NCBI RefSeq assembly: GCF_030064065.1
Contig: NZ_CP125946.1
Coordinates: forward strand, 1,054,001-1,118,000
From: Rothia sp. SD9660Na
GTDB taxonomy: Bacteria; Actinomycetota; Actinomycetes; Actinomycetales; Micrococcaceae
Length of the DNA stretch: 64,000 bases
Direction of reading: 5' to 3'
The translations under genes and the position numbers were made by a program. Shown here in pieces: positions 26,107 through 35,558 of the stretch. The notes beneath the pieces are model-generated. The model ran no database searches, was not told the origin of the DNA, and was given only the letters and a program-made list of their open reading frames with translations. Each line of letters begins with the position of its first letter. The first letter of the stretch is position 1.

Positions 26107-26144
26107 GGTGTCAACTTTAGTTGCTAAATGAGAAAGGTGTCAAC
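26107..26144 (-). promoter_or_regulatory. Promoter/operator of the HTH-ClpN operon
   Basis: On the - strand two copies of GTTGACACC (26144-26136 and 26115-26107), each holding a perfect -35 TTGACA, flank a small palindrome TTTAG-TTG-CTAAA (26116-26128). The distal TTGACA with TAAAGT 18 nt downstream could fire a nearly leaderless transcript. The repeat and palindrome are plausible regulator sites. Confidence 0.45.
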
Positions 26145-26241
26145 CATGGTTAACATCTTTCTTAGGGTGAGACACAGCTCGGTGCAACGCAGCGCCTGCC
26201 GTACGACATAACAATCACGTAGCACCAGAAAGAAATCCGCT

Positions 26242-26666
26242 ATGGCCCAGCTTGCCCCGCAGCCCTCCATCACCCTACGTTTTCTCGCAGCACCCACCGA
26301 CGTCATCATCGCAGGCTCAGCCGGGGTGTACGGTGGACGCGTGCTTGAATGGATCGACAATGCCGCCTACGCCTGTGCCGCCGCCTGGTACGCACCGACG
26401 CGCGGTCCATGGGCGTGATGGCGCACCTGCGCGCCGGCAACCCGAAGGAACGCCACGACTAGCTACCCCTAGCTATCCATGCCTCTATGACCTACATGGC
26501 AACCAATCTTGACGGCCAGCCCCTACCGGCCCGCCCCTTCACGCCCACTACCGATGAAGATAAGGCCCTTCACGCCCACGTGGCCCGCCTGCGAGCCCTG
26601 CGCGCTGAATACGAGCCCATGCCCCTGGTAGCACCCCAGCAGGCAACCGTTAAGATGACCGCCTAA
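26242..26666 (+). pseudogene. Decayed acyl-CoA thioesterase (hotdog fold)
   Basis: The first 45 residues match acyl-CoA hydrolases (ITLRFLAAPTDVIIAGSAG, VYGGRVLEWIDNAAYACAAAW). The frame then stops at TGA after about 58 codons. The C-terminal end of the same family reappears further on (MTYMATNLDGQPLPARPFTP, TDEDKALHAHVARLRALRAEY) up to the TAA at 26666. The middle of the hotdog domain is missing or scrambled, with frame changes and stops between. Nothing else is coded in 26145-26672. Confidence 0.75.
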
Positions 26667-26672
26667 ACCACA

Positions 26673-26707
26673 AAGGGGCCCCGCACCGTGACGGTGCGGG
26701 GCCCCTT
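26673..26707. terminator. Strong GC-rich terminator
   Basis: 16-bp perfect stem AAGGGGCCCCGCACCG / CGGTGCGGGGCCCCTT with a TGA loop, followed by GTTGTTG. Lies between the thioesterase remnant (+) and the DUF4190 gene (-); usable in both directions. Confidence 0.75.
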
Positions 26708-26731
26708 GTTGTTGTGGGGGTTAGTCGGGGT

Positions 26732-27436
26732 TTATTCGATGCCGCAGTTGACGGCGTCCAGGCCCAGGCCGAACACAACCTCGTTCAGGGCAGACTCAAA
26801 GGTAGCTGCATCAGAGGCATTGACAGCATCGATAGCGGTGGTCAGCGAAGCCCGCATCTCTTCGGTAGGAGCATTGTCGCGAAGTTTGGTCAGCGAGGCC
26901 AAGTAACCATCTAAGGTGGTGGCATCCTGCTGGATATCATCAGAGGCAACCAGGAACTCATCGAGAGCAACACAGTAGGGGGAGGCAGGGTCAAGGGCAG
27001 CGGTGGTTTCGGTATCTGATGCTACTGAGGAGGCATCGTCGGCGGCCTCTGAGGCTTCCTCGCTGACCTCTTCGGTAGCCAGAGCGCTCGCGGATGACGA
27101 GCTTGCAGTGGCAGCCGATGACTCGTAGGCAGCTGCGGACTTGGCAACCTCGTTGAGCCCAGCAAGCATGAGAATCGCGAAGATTATGCCACTGATCAGG
27201 CTGATGAAGCCCACGACGATACCGGCAATGGCCAGGCCTCGGCCCTTCTCGCCGGTGCGCTTAATCTGGTTGAGGGCAACAAAGCCAAGCACGATACCGA
27301 CGATGTTCACCAGGAAACCAAAAACGAGGCTGAGAATTGCCAGCGTATTGGTCTTCTCTGTCTGGGGTGCCTGCTGCTGGTAGGGGTCGGTGTTGTAGTT
27401 GGGTGCGGGGTAGGAGGAAGGCGTCTGTTCGCTCAT
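26732..27436 (-). CDS. DUF4190 domain membrane protein
   Basis: 234 residues. Seen: a Pro/Gln/Tyr-rich cytosolic N-terminus, the DUF4190 two-helix hairpin (NTLAILSLVFGFLVNIVGIV and GLAIAGIVVGFISLISGIIF) and a Ser/Ala/Glu-rich outside domain with two Cys (SPYCVALDE and the terminal DAVNCGIE) that could form a disulfide. Function unknown; common actinobacterial surface-type protein. ATG start. Confidence 0.83.
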   Translation of the reverse strand: MSEQTPSSYPAPNYNTDPYQQQAPQTEKTNTLAILSLVFGFLVNIVGIVLGFVALNQIKRTGEKGRGLAIAGIVVGFISLISGIIFAILMLAGLNEVAKSAAAYESSAATASSSSASALATEEVSEEASEAADDASSVASDTETTAALDPASPYCVALDEFLVASDDIQQDATTLDGYLASLTKLRDNAPTEEMRASLTTAIDAVNASDAATFESALNEVVFGLGLDAVNCGIE

Positions 27437-27622
27437 GTCAATCTACTCGTTTCAGGTGTATGGTGTGGGCAGGGTCTGGGTGCCCTACTCCCAGCATTTT
27501 ATCAGCGGACTGATAGAGAAGCCGGGAGTGCGGCCCCCTAGCGCCACTCGTTGGCCCGGTATCTCACTCTGTGGACGCACCGCCCCACCTAGACCCCTTA
27601 CCGCCCGTGAGATACTAGAGGG

Positions 27623-28831
27623 GTGCCCACAACTAGTACCCACTACCTCACCCAGCTCGTGCCCCTCGACTCACTGAGCGCAGGCGCGGCAAGTGCCCTT
27701 GACCGGCTTATCCTCGCAGACGCCGCCTCTGCATCCGGCCCCGCTGGCGCTATTGCCGGTGACATACTCGTCCTTGATGATCCCACCGGCGCCCTAACTT
27801 TCTGGGCCCTAGCGCACACCGCTCCCGGCAACCACCGGGTGATCAGCCGCCAACGCTCCTACGCAGACGCCCTGACCCTGCACCGCACTCTCACAGAAAA
27901 TGCTACGGGCGCCGCCGCCCACCTTACCCTGGCCGGGCTAGATGCCCAGGGGCAGGTAACACCAGACACCTTTAGCCTCTACCGTGCCCTAACCCACCAC
28001 GACTTTAAGGGCAGTCTGGTGTTGGGCCACCTACCCAAGAGTCACGCCGCGCTCGCCGACCTCGCCCATGATTTAGCGCGGTATCAGGCTGAGCAGGGGA
28101 GTGAGACCACCCTGATTCTGGGCGGCAATACCAAGCATATGAGCACCAGCTTCAACCAGACTCTGGGCCGCAGTTTCGGGCAGGTGCGAGGCCTGCGAGG
28201 TAAGGGCAAGCACCGCTGCCTACTCGCTACAGCGCCGTCTCCGGCATCTGAGCCCCCTCGCCCCGCCGGGCCCCTACATGCTGTCGGCGGTGTCTTCTCC
28301 GGTGGCAAGCCTGACCGGGGTGGGCAGCTGCTGGCCGCGAGCGTCCTTACCGACCTGGACAACCAGGTGCCCGACAGTCCGCTCACACTGGTTGATCTGG
28401 GGTGCGGCAACGGGTCGGTGACCCTCGAGGTCTTAGAGCACCTGCCTGCCGGGGTAGAGGTTGCCCAGGTTTGGGCCACCGACCTTGACGTGGACGCCGC
28501 CCGTTCGGCTGTCCTTAACCTGGGGCAGGACGCCCGGATGCAGGTGAGCTGGGACAACGCCGGTTCCCGCCTGCCGCAGGGCTCAGCCGACATCGTGATG
28601 CTCAACCCGCCTTTCCACACCGGAACCACAGTTGATCTGAGCCTGGTGGGCCCCCTGCTCGATGCGTCCTTGCGCCTGTTAGCCCCCGGTGGGCAGCTCT
28701 ACCTGGTGCATAACTCGCACGCCCGCTATCGCCAACAGGTCGAAGAGCGCTTCGAACAGGTACGGCAACTAGAACGCACCCCCACCTTCACCGTTCTTAC
28801 AGCCCGTGCACCCCTGACTGAGGAGAACTAA
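27623..28831 (+). CDS. RsmC/RlmG-type rRNA guanine methyltransferase
   Basis: 402 residues. N-terminal half is a degenerate methyltransferase-like domain; the C-terminal half is the active class I SAM domain with LVDLGCGNGSVTLEV (about 256-270), ATDLDVDAARSAV and the catalytic NPPFHTG motif (about 332). This is the duplicated RsmC/RlmG layout that methylates guanine N2 in rRNA. Start GTG 27623. Its stop overlaps the rlmH start (TAATG), so the two rRNA methylases are coupled. Confidence 0.85.
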   Translation: MPTTSTHYLTQLVPLDSLSAGAASALDRLILADAASASGPAGAIAGDILVLDDPTGALTFWALAHTAPGNHRVISRQRSYADALTLHRTLTENATGAAAHLTLAGLDAQGQVTPDTFSLYRALTHHDFKGSLVLGHLPKSHAALADLAHDLARYQAEQGSETTLILGGNTKHMSTSFNQTLGRSFGQVRGLRGKGKHRCLLATAPSPASEPPRPAGPLHAVGGVFSGGKPDRGGQLLAASVLTDLDNQVPDSPLTLVDLGCGNGSVTLEVLEHLPAGVEVAQVWATDLDVDAARSAVLNLGQDARMQVSWDNAGSRLPQGSADIVMLNPPFHTGTTVDLSLVGPLLDASLRLLAPGGQLYLVHNSHARYRQQVEERFEQVRQLERTPTFTVLTARAPLTEEN

Positions 28832-29286
28832 TGACCATCAAAATTATTGCTATCGGCAAGAAACACGAAAAGTGGGTCAAAGACGGCATCGACCGCTACG
28901 AAACCCGCCTGCGCAAGCCTTGGGATATTACTTGGCAGTACCTGCCCCACTCGTCCCTGGCAGAAGAAGCCGCCCGGGCTGAGGAGTCCCGCCGCATTCT
29001 TGAAAAGGTCGATCGTGATGACTACCTGGTGCTGCTCGATGAGCGCGGTAAGATGCTGAGCTCTCCAGCCCTAGCTCGCCTGCTGGAAGCCCAGTTGGGT
29101 TTTAGGAAGGTAGTGCTGGTGATTGGCGGGGCCTACGGGGTGGACGATTCGGTGCGGGCCCGCGCCAATACCATCTGGAGTCTCTCGGACCTGGTCTTCC
29201 CCCACCAGCTGGTACGCCTGATTATTACTGAGCAGATTTACCGGGCCGGTGAAATCTCCGCTGGCCGCCCCTATCACCACGTGTAG
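28831..29286 (+). CDS. rlmH: 23S rRNA pseudouridine-1915 N3-methyltransferase
   Basis: SPOUT-class methyltransferase acting on helix 69 of 23S rRNA. Seen: ITIKII-like start, RYETRLRKPWDI, LLDERGKMLSS, the knotted SAM-binding VLVIGGAYGVDDSVRARA and SDLVFPHQLVRLIITEQIYRA; 151 residues ending in the typical PYHHV. ATG overlaps the upstream stop by 1 nt. Confidence 0.94.
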   Translation: MTIKIIAIGKKHEKWVKDGIDRYETRLRKPWDITWQYLPHSSLAEEAARAEESRRILEKVDRDDYLVLLDERGKMLSSPALARLLEAQLGFRKVVLVIGGAYGVDDSVRARANTIWSLSDLVFPHQLVRLIITEQIYRAGEISAGRPYHHV

Positions 29287-29304
29287 GCTGAAAGAAGATT
29301 TTAG

Positions 29305-30750
<1,446 letters not shown>

Positions 30751-30754
30751 GACA

Positions 30755-30790
30755 GCCTTGCCTCATCTGCCCAGCAGGTGAGGCAAAGCC
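30755..30790 (+). terminator. Terminator after the phospho-glucosidase
   Basis: Imperfect stem GCCTTGCCTCATCTGC / GCAGGTGAGGCAAAGCC followed by TTCTTCT. Confidence 0.6.
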
Positions 30791-30894
30791 TTCTTCTGAA
30801 ACTTTCACAGGTTGCTCATAGGTTGGATAAAACTCCCGCGCATACCTGCTCCCTAGGCTAAGACTCAAGAGAAAAACCTAAGGAGTCCAACCCT

Positions 30895-31137
30895 ATGCAA
30901 ACACGTACCCGCGGCAAGCTTGTAGCCCACCTGGCAGGTGCCAGCCTAGTAGCCACCTCTACCCTGGGGGCTGCCGCAGTAGCAGTAGAAACCTATGGAG
31001 ACCTGCAGAGTACTGAAACGGCCACTGCCAACAGCCCCGTAACTGAGCAGACCTCACCCAGTGCAACAGAGACCAGCACCGGTACCAGCTCAAGCACCAC
31101 CGGTTCAACCTCCCACACCACCAGTAGCGGCTCCTAG
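30895..31137 (+). CDS. Short secreted Ser/Thr-rich protein, possibly truncated
   Basis: 80 residues. Seen: a basic start (MQTRTRGK), a hydrophobic export segment (LVAHLAGASLVATSTLGAAA) and a low-complexity Thr/Ser tail that ends at TAG. The layout resembles the N-terminus and linker of exported FMN-binding proteins, whose domain would normally follow. AAGGAG is 7-12 nt upstream of ATG. Either a short exported protein or the stump of a longer one. Confidence 0.5.
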   Translation: MQTRTRGKLVAHLAGASLVATSTLGAAAVAVETYGDLQSTETATANSPVTEQTSPSATETSTGTSSSTTGSTSHTTSSGS

Positions 31138-31139
31138 TC

Positions 31140-31340
31140 GTGCTGGCAGAGAACTGGCAGGTCTGGACGTCCCCGGCCCAGCTTCTGGTTGATAGCTCCG
31201 ATGAGGCAGACCTGGCTGCAGCATATGGCGTAACTGGCGCCACAAGCAGGTGCTGCGGGGATAGGATGAAAGAGGTCATAGACGACCAAACCTCGCTACC
31301 AGCTCAGCCAGGTGGCGGGGGAGACCTCTTATCGAAACAG
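31140..31340 (+). pseudogene. Open remnant upstream of the butanediol dehydrogenase
   Basis: The frame of the downstream dehydrogenase stays open back to GTG 31140. Its first 45 residues (VDSSDEADLAAAYGVTGA) do not belong to the dehydrogenase and look like the C-terminus of another protein; an ApbE-type flavin transferase is a guess. No ribosome-binding site for 31140. Confidence 0.25.
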
Positions 31341-31352
31341 GTGATGACTCCC

Positions 31353-32444
31353 ATGAAGGCAGCCCGCTTTTACGACAACAAAGACATCCGCATCGAAGAC
31401 ATCGACGAACCCACCGCAGGCGCTGGTGAAGTCCTCATCAAGGTAGCCTGGTGCGGCATCTGCGGCACTGACCTTCACGAATACCTCGACGGCCCCATTT
31501 TCTGCCCCACCCACAGCACCCCGCACCCCATTTCCGGCGAAACCGCCCCCGTCACTATGGGCCACGAATTCTCCGGTGTCGTAGAAGCTCTCGGTGAAGG
31601 CGTCACCGACCTAGAGGTGGGCGACCATGTCGTCGTTGAACCTTACATTGTGCGCGACGATGTAGAAACCGGCCCTGGCAACAAGGACTACCATCTCTCC
31701 AAGGATATGAACTTTATCGGACTTGCCGGACGCGGCGGCGGCCTTGCCGAAAAGATCGCCGTTAAGCGCCGTTGGGTCCACAAAATCTCCAAAGACATCC
31801 CCCTCGACGAAGCAGCCCTCATCGAACCCCTCACCGTGGGCTACCACGCCGTTGAACGAGCCGGGGGAGTCAAGGACGGGGACGTCGCCCTTGTCGGCGG
31901 CGCGGGCCCCATCGGCCTGCTTACCGCAGCCGTCCTCAAAGCCCAGGGCGCAACCGTCATCATGAGCGAACTCTCCAGCCTGCGCCGTCAGAAGGCCCTT
32001 GACGCAGGAGTCGCCGACTACGCCCTCTCACCGGCCAAGGTAGACGTCGTTGAAGAAGTCAAAAAACTCACCGACGGCCGCGGCGCCGACGTCGCCTTCG
32101 AATGCACCTCGGTCAACGTCGTGCTCGATACCCTCTTCGACGCTATCAAACCCCAGGGCGTTATCGTGGTGGTTTCCATCTGGGGTAAGCCCGCCCAGCT
32201 CGACATGCAAAAACTCGTCCTCAAGGAAGTCGACCTGCGCGGCACTATCGCCTACGTCAACAACCACCCCGACACCATCAAGCTGGTCGAATCAGGCAAA
32301 ATCAACCTCAAGCCCTTCATCACCGGCAAAATCGCCCTCGAAAACCTCATCGACGAAGGCTTCGACACCCTCATCAACCGCAACGAAACCGCCGTCAAAA
32401 TCCTGGTCACCACCGACCCTGAGCGACTAGAGAACGCTCACTAG
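31353..32444 (+). CDS. 2,3-butanediol dehydrogenase (zinc alcohol dehydrogenase family)
   Basis: Medium-chain NAD-dependent dehydrogenase interconverting acetoin and 2,3-butanediol. Seen: MKAARFYDNKDIRIEDI, catalytic zinc Cys in CGICGTDLHEYLDGP, GHEFSG, the cofactor-binding VALVGGAGPIGLLTAAVLKA and KEVDLRGTIAYVN, all as in (R,R)-butanediol dehydrogenases; 363 residues. ATG at 31353 fits the family start, with AGGTGA 8 nt upstream. ATG 31344 is an alternative. A strong terminator follows. Confidence 0.92.
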   Translation: MKAARFYDNKDIRIEDIDEPTAGAGEVLIKVAWCGICGTDLHEYLDGPIFCPTHSTPHPISGETAPVTMGHEFSGVVEALGEGVTDLEVGDHVVVEPYIVRDDVETGPGNKDYHLSKDMNFIGLAGRGGGLAEKIAVKRRWVHKISKDIPLDEAALIEPLTVGYHAVERAGGVKDGDVALVGGAGPIGLLTAAVLKAQGATVIMSELSSLRRQKALDAGVADYALSPAKVDVVEEVKKLTDGRGADVAFECTSVNVVLDTLFDAIKPQGVIVVVSIWGKPAQLDMQKLVLKEVDLRGTIAYVNNHPDTIKLVESGKINLKPFITGKIALENLIDEGFDTLINRNETAVKILVTTDPERLENAH

Positions 32445-32471
32445 TCCACAACCACCAGGACGCCGCACCCC

Positions 32472-32505
32472 GGGCGGGCACCCTCACACCAGAGAGTGCC
32501 CGCCC
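32472..32505 (+). terminator. Terminator after butanediol dehydrogenase
   Basis: 10-bp stem GGGCGGGCAC / GTGCCCGCCC with a 14-nt loop; no U tract. Confidence 0.6.
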
Positions 32506-32609
32506 CCACTACATCCCCCAACCTCTCATCAAGACTTTTAGCCACAAACTGTCGCCCACCGGCGCGTAGCATTACCCTAAGAGTCTGTGAAGACGCTATA
32601 TTTTTATGT

Positions 32610-33050
32610 ATGGCAAAGAAAAAAGTTACCGTAGTATCCGCGCTTGCGGCGACCGCCCTGCTCGCAGGCTGCGCGCAAACCATCGTACCCGGCATGGGCA
32701 TCGAAGCAACTGACGGCTGGGGCGGCCGCGACGATATCACCATCGAGGTAACTGCCGAACACAACGGCGCAGAGGTTCCCGCAACCATCACCGTCTACCA
32801 AGACCAGATGAACTTCGACGGCAACCAGGCTGAATTCGAAGGCAAAGCCTTCTACAAGCTCACCTACGACAACCTCGCAGACCTCTCAGACTCACAGATT
32901 CGTGTCTCCGTCACCGCCGAAGACCCCGAAGCTGAAGTCTTCTGCGCCATCAAGGGCACCGGCTACGCCCTCGAAGAAGGCGACCACGTCAACCACGCCA
33001 ACGAGGCAGACGGCACCGGCAGCGCCACCTGCGTCCTCAACATCGACTAA
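32610..33050 (+). CDS. Putative lipoprotein
   Basis: 146 residues. Seen: lipoprotein signal peptide MAKKKVTVVSALAATALLAG followed by Cys (lipobox LLAGC, residues 17-21), so it should be anchored to the outside of the membrane. The mature part is acidic with two further Cys (EVFCAIKG and SATCVLNID) probably disulfide-bonded, and reads like an Ig-like beta domain. Not recognised as a named family. ATG at 32610 is fixed by the signal peptide. Confidence 0.8.
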   Translation: MAKKKVTVVSALAATALLAGCAQTIVPGMGIEATDGWGGRDDITIEVTAEHNGAEVPATITVYQDQMNFDGNQAEFEGKAFYKLTYDNLADLSDSQIRVSVTAEDPEAEVFCAIKGTGYALEEGDHVNHANEADGTGSATCVLNID

Positions 33051-33072
33051 AACCCAACCACACACCACACAC

Positions 33073-33100
33073 AGGTGGGCACCAAAGGCGGTGCCCACCT
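33073..33100 (+). terminator. Terminator after lipoprotein gene
   Basis: 11-bp stem AGGTGGGCACC / GGTGCCCACCT with a 6-nt loop, followed by CATTTCTTT. Confidence 0.75.
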
Positions 33101-33186
33101 CATTTCTTTAAGAACCGCTGATCACGAACGAACCTCCGCTGGTGTCACACCATGCACCAACCACCCAAATATGAAAAACTAAGGCT

Positions 33187-34269
33187 ATGACCACAGGGGC
33201 ACATGAAATCCGCACCATCGTCGCAGAAGCAGCCGACGAAGCCGTCAACATCGGCTACCGCATCGGCGACAGCATCCACTCCTACCGCGAACGCCAAGCA
33301 CAAAAACACGGCCTAGAACCCGTCATCGTACCCAGCGTCGGCTACGGCACCCAAGAATGGGTGCGCATCCTCGGCCGCGCACTCTACAAAACCGACCTCT
33401 TCGAAGAATTCTTCGACTCCGTCGAAAAAGGCGACCCCACCATCGAACCCGTGCGCGGCTGGCGCTCCTTCACCTCCGTCGCCATCTCCCACGCCCCCAT
33501 CGACATCCACATCAACGGCCAACACCACCGCGTCCACGCCGACCGCGGAGGAGTCGTAGACGTCAAACTCAACATCACCCTAGAACCCGGCACCCACCAA
33601 GTCACCATCACCACCCCCGGCAGCCAACCCGCCATCACCAGCGTCTACATCGTCCCCGAAGACCAAACCATCGGAATCATCTGCGACGTTGACGACACCG
33701 TCATGAACACCGCCCTACCCCGGCCCTTCGTCGCAGCCTGGAACAGCTTCGTCCTCAACGAACACGCCCGCTCCGCCACCCCCGGCATGGCCGTCATGAT
33801 GGACCGCCTCCACCGAGCCCACCCCACCGCCCCCTTCATGTACCTCTCCACCGGCGCCTGGAACGTCACCCCCACCCTCCGCCGCTTCCTCCACCGCAAC
33901 GGCTACCCCAAAGGCACCTTCCTCCTCACCGACTGGGGCCCCACCCCCGATCGCTGGTTCCGCTCCGGCTCCCAACACAAAGTCAACACCCTCAAACGCC
34001 TCGCCACCGAATTCCCCCATATCCGTTGGATCCTCATCGGCGACGACGGCCAACGCGACCCCGAAATCTACAACGGATTTGCCGTCCGCTACCCCCACAA
34101 CGTTGAAGCTATCCTCATTCGCAACCTCACCTTCGGCGAATCCGTGCTCTCATCAGGCCGTGTCTGGGGTGATAACCGCGCTCGCGATATCACTAAGGGC
34201 GATCTTTGGCTTGAAGGCAACGACGGCACCGCCCTCTACGAGCAGCTCAAGGAACGCGGGCTCGTCTAA
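33187..34269 (+). CDS. App1/DUF2183 family phosphatase-like protein
   Basis: 360 residues. Seen: N-terminal region with a beta domain (about 100-155), then the App1 catalytic domain with the HAD-like signature IICDVDDTVMNT (about 163-174), FMYLSTGAWNVTPTLRRFL and WILIGDDGQRDPEIY. Family members related to yeast App1 phosphatidate phosphatase; bacterial substrates are not established. ATG start, terminator after it. Single gene. Confidence 0.87.
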   Translation: MTTGAHEIRTIVAEAADEAVNIGYRIGDSIHSYRERQAQKHGLEPVIVPSVGYGTQEWVRILGRALYKTDLFEEFFDSVEKGDPTIEPVRGWRSFTSVAISHAPIDIHINGQHHRVHADRGGVVDVKLNITLEPGTHQVTITTPGSQPAITSVYIVPEDQTIGIICDVDDTVMNTALPRPFVAAWNSFVLNEHARSATPGMAVMMDRLHRAHPTAPFMYLSTGAWNVTPTLRRFLHRNGYPKGTFLLTDWGPTPDRWFRSGSQHKVNTLKRLATEFPHIRWILIGDDGQRDPEIYNGFAVRYPHNVEAILIRNLTFGESVLSSGRVWGDNRARDITKGDLWLEGNDGTALYEQLKERGLV

Positions 34270-34290
34270 ATAGTCGCGCTTAAACACCTT

Positions 34291-34327
34291 AAGGGGCACC
34301 CTTGTCAAGCTTGGCAGGGTGCCCCTT
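34291..34327 (+). terminator. Terminator after App1-type gene
   Basis: 11-bp stem AAGGGGCACCC / GGGTGCCCCTT with a loop containing CAAGCTTG, followed by TCG. Closes the unit before the long nrd control region. Confidence 0.75.
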
Positions 34328-34521
34328 TCGCACGACACACCCCGGTAAAAAACCTTAAAAAATCGCCCCACACGGCCCCTAAGACTCAAGGCTCAATTTA
34401 GGGTTGAAAGCCCCAGCCCTGATATCTCGCGGGACGTCCGGTCTTAAGCCCCAGGGGTATAGACAGGCCCGCGGGTTTAAGGTCACACGCCACCCTCAAC
34501 CCCGCCTCAAGTAGCCCTTAA

Positions 34522-34648
34522 TGTGGATAACTTCTTTAAAGCCCGCAAACGCGCCGAAGGGCTGTGGATAGATACCGATTTTAAAAAATTTCGTAACAGA
34601 CCACACTATGTAGGGTTAGGTGCGCTCCCCAAACACTAGATGTAGTAT
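34522..34648 (+). promoter_or_regulatory. Control region of nrdHIE: DnaA-box and NrdR-box candidates
   Basis: TGTGGATAA (34522-34530) is a perfect DnaA box (TTATCCACA on the other strand), and TGTGGATAG (34563-34571) differs by one base. Downstream, ACACTATGTAGGGT (34603-34616) and ACACTAGATGTAGTAT (34633-34648) resemble tandem NrdR boxes about three helical turns apart. The 437 nt between 34328 and 34764 hold no gene; nothing else recognised between 34330 and 34520. Confidence 0.55.
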
Positions 34649-34764
34649 TAAATCTCGGTTCGGGCGACAAGAGAAAAACCGCCGCCCAACCCCACACCGG
34701 CTCGAAAAGAGCCCCCTATGCCAGAAACCTCCCGCCCCGCGCGGGACACCAAGGAGATACCCCA

Positions 34765-34998
34765 ATGACCGTTACGGTGTACACCAAGCCTGCCTGCGTC
34801 CAGTGCAACATGACCTACCGCGCTCTCGACAAGCTCGGCGTCCAGTACAACACCGTTGACATTACCGAGGACCCCGCAGCCCTCGAACTCATCAAGGACA
34901 TGGGCTACCTGCAGGCCCCCGTCGTCATCGCCGGTGAAGACCACTGGTCAGGCTTCCAGCCCGACAAGATCAACGCCCTGGCCAGCGCAGCAGCCTAA
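34765..34998 (+). CDS. nrdH: Glutaredoxin-like electron donor NrdH
   Basis: 77-residue redoxin that supplies electrons to class Ib ribonucleotide reductase. Seen: VYTKPACVQCNMTYRAL with the redox pair CVQC (residues 11-14), VDITEDPAA, and the C-terminal WSGFQPDKI signature of NrdH. ATG with AAGGAGAT upstream. First gene of the nrdHIE unit. Confidence 0.96.
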   Translation: MTVTVYTKPACVQCNMTYRALDKLGVQYNTVDITEDPAALELIKDMGYLQAPVVIAGEDHWSGFQPDKINALASAAA

Positions 34999-35010
34999 CC
35001 GCTGACCCCT

Positions 35011-35056
35011 GCCCGGGAGCACCCGCCGCCCACCGGCGTACGCACCCGGGCCTTTT
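35011..35056 (+). terminator. Attenuator-like hairpin between nrdH and nrdI
   Basis: Outer stem GCCCGGG / CCCGGGC with inner CGCCG/CGGCG stem, directly followed by CTTTTC. It looks like a terminator inside the operon and could make nrdH more abundant than nrdIE. Confidence 0.55.
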
Positions 35057-35111
35057 CTTACCCGCGCCACGCGCACACACCCACCACGACTAGATCCAGG
35101 CACCAGCCCCC

Positions 35112-35558
35112 ATGGACACTACAGATACCACCGGCCAGCCCACCATCGTCTACTTTTCATCGGTCTCAGAGAACACCCACAAGTTCGTGCAGAAGACCGG
35201 AATAAAAAACATACGGCTACCGCTGAAGACCAGTGAAGACCCACCACAGGTCACCGGGCCCTACGTGCTGTGTGTCCCCAGCTACGGGCGACCCGGGGGA
35301 GCGGGCTCCATACCGCCCCAGGCCGTGAAGTTCCTCAACAACCCCCACAACCGGGAACTCCTGCAAGGAGTCATCGGCGCGGGAAACACCAACTTCGGTG
35401 ACCTCTTCTGCGTAGCAGCAGACAAAGTCGCCGCCAAATGCCACGTGCCCGTACTCTACAAATTTGAGCTCATGGGTACCGAAGAAGATGTAGAAACCGT
35501 TCAAGAAGGATTGGAAAAATTTTGGATTCAAAACTCCCTGTACCCGGCCTCAGCGTAG
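35112..35558 (+). CDS. nrdI: NrdI flavodoxin for class Ib ribonucleotide reductase
   Basis: Flavodoxin-like protein that helps assemble the dimanganese-tyrosyl radical cofactor of NrdF. Seen: [17 protein letters not shown] (FMN phosphate loop), [19 protein letters not shown], and [18 protein letters not shown]; 148 residues. ATG 35112. Its end overlaps the predicted nrdE start by 37 nt. Confidence 0.94.
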   Translation: MDTTDTTGQPTIVYFSSVSENTHKFVQKTGIKNIRLPLKTSEDPPQVTGPYVLCVPSYGRPGGAGSIPPQAVKFLNNPHNRELLQGVIGAGNTNFGDLFCVAADKVAAKCHVPVLYKFELMGTEEDVETVQEGLEKFWIQNSLYPASA

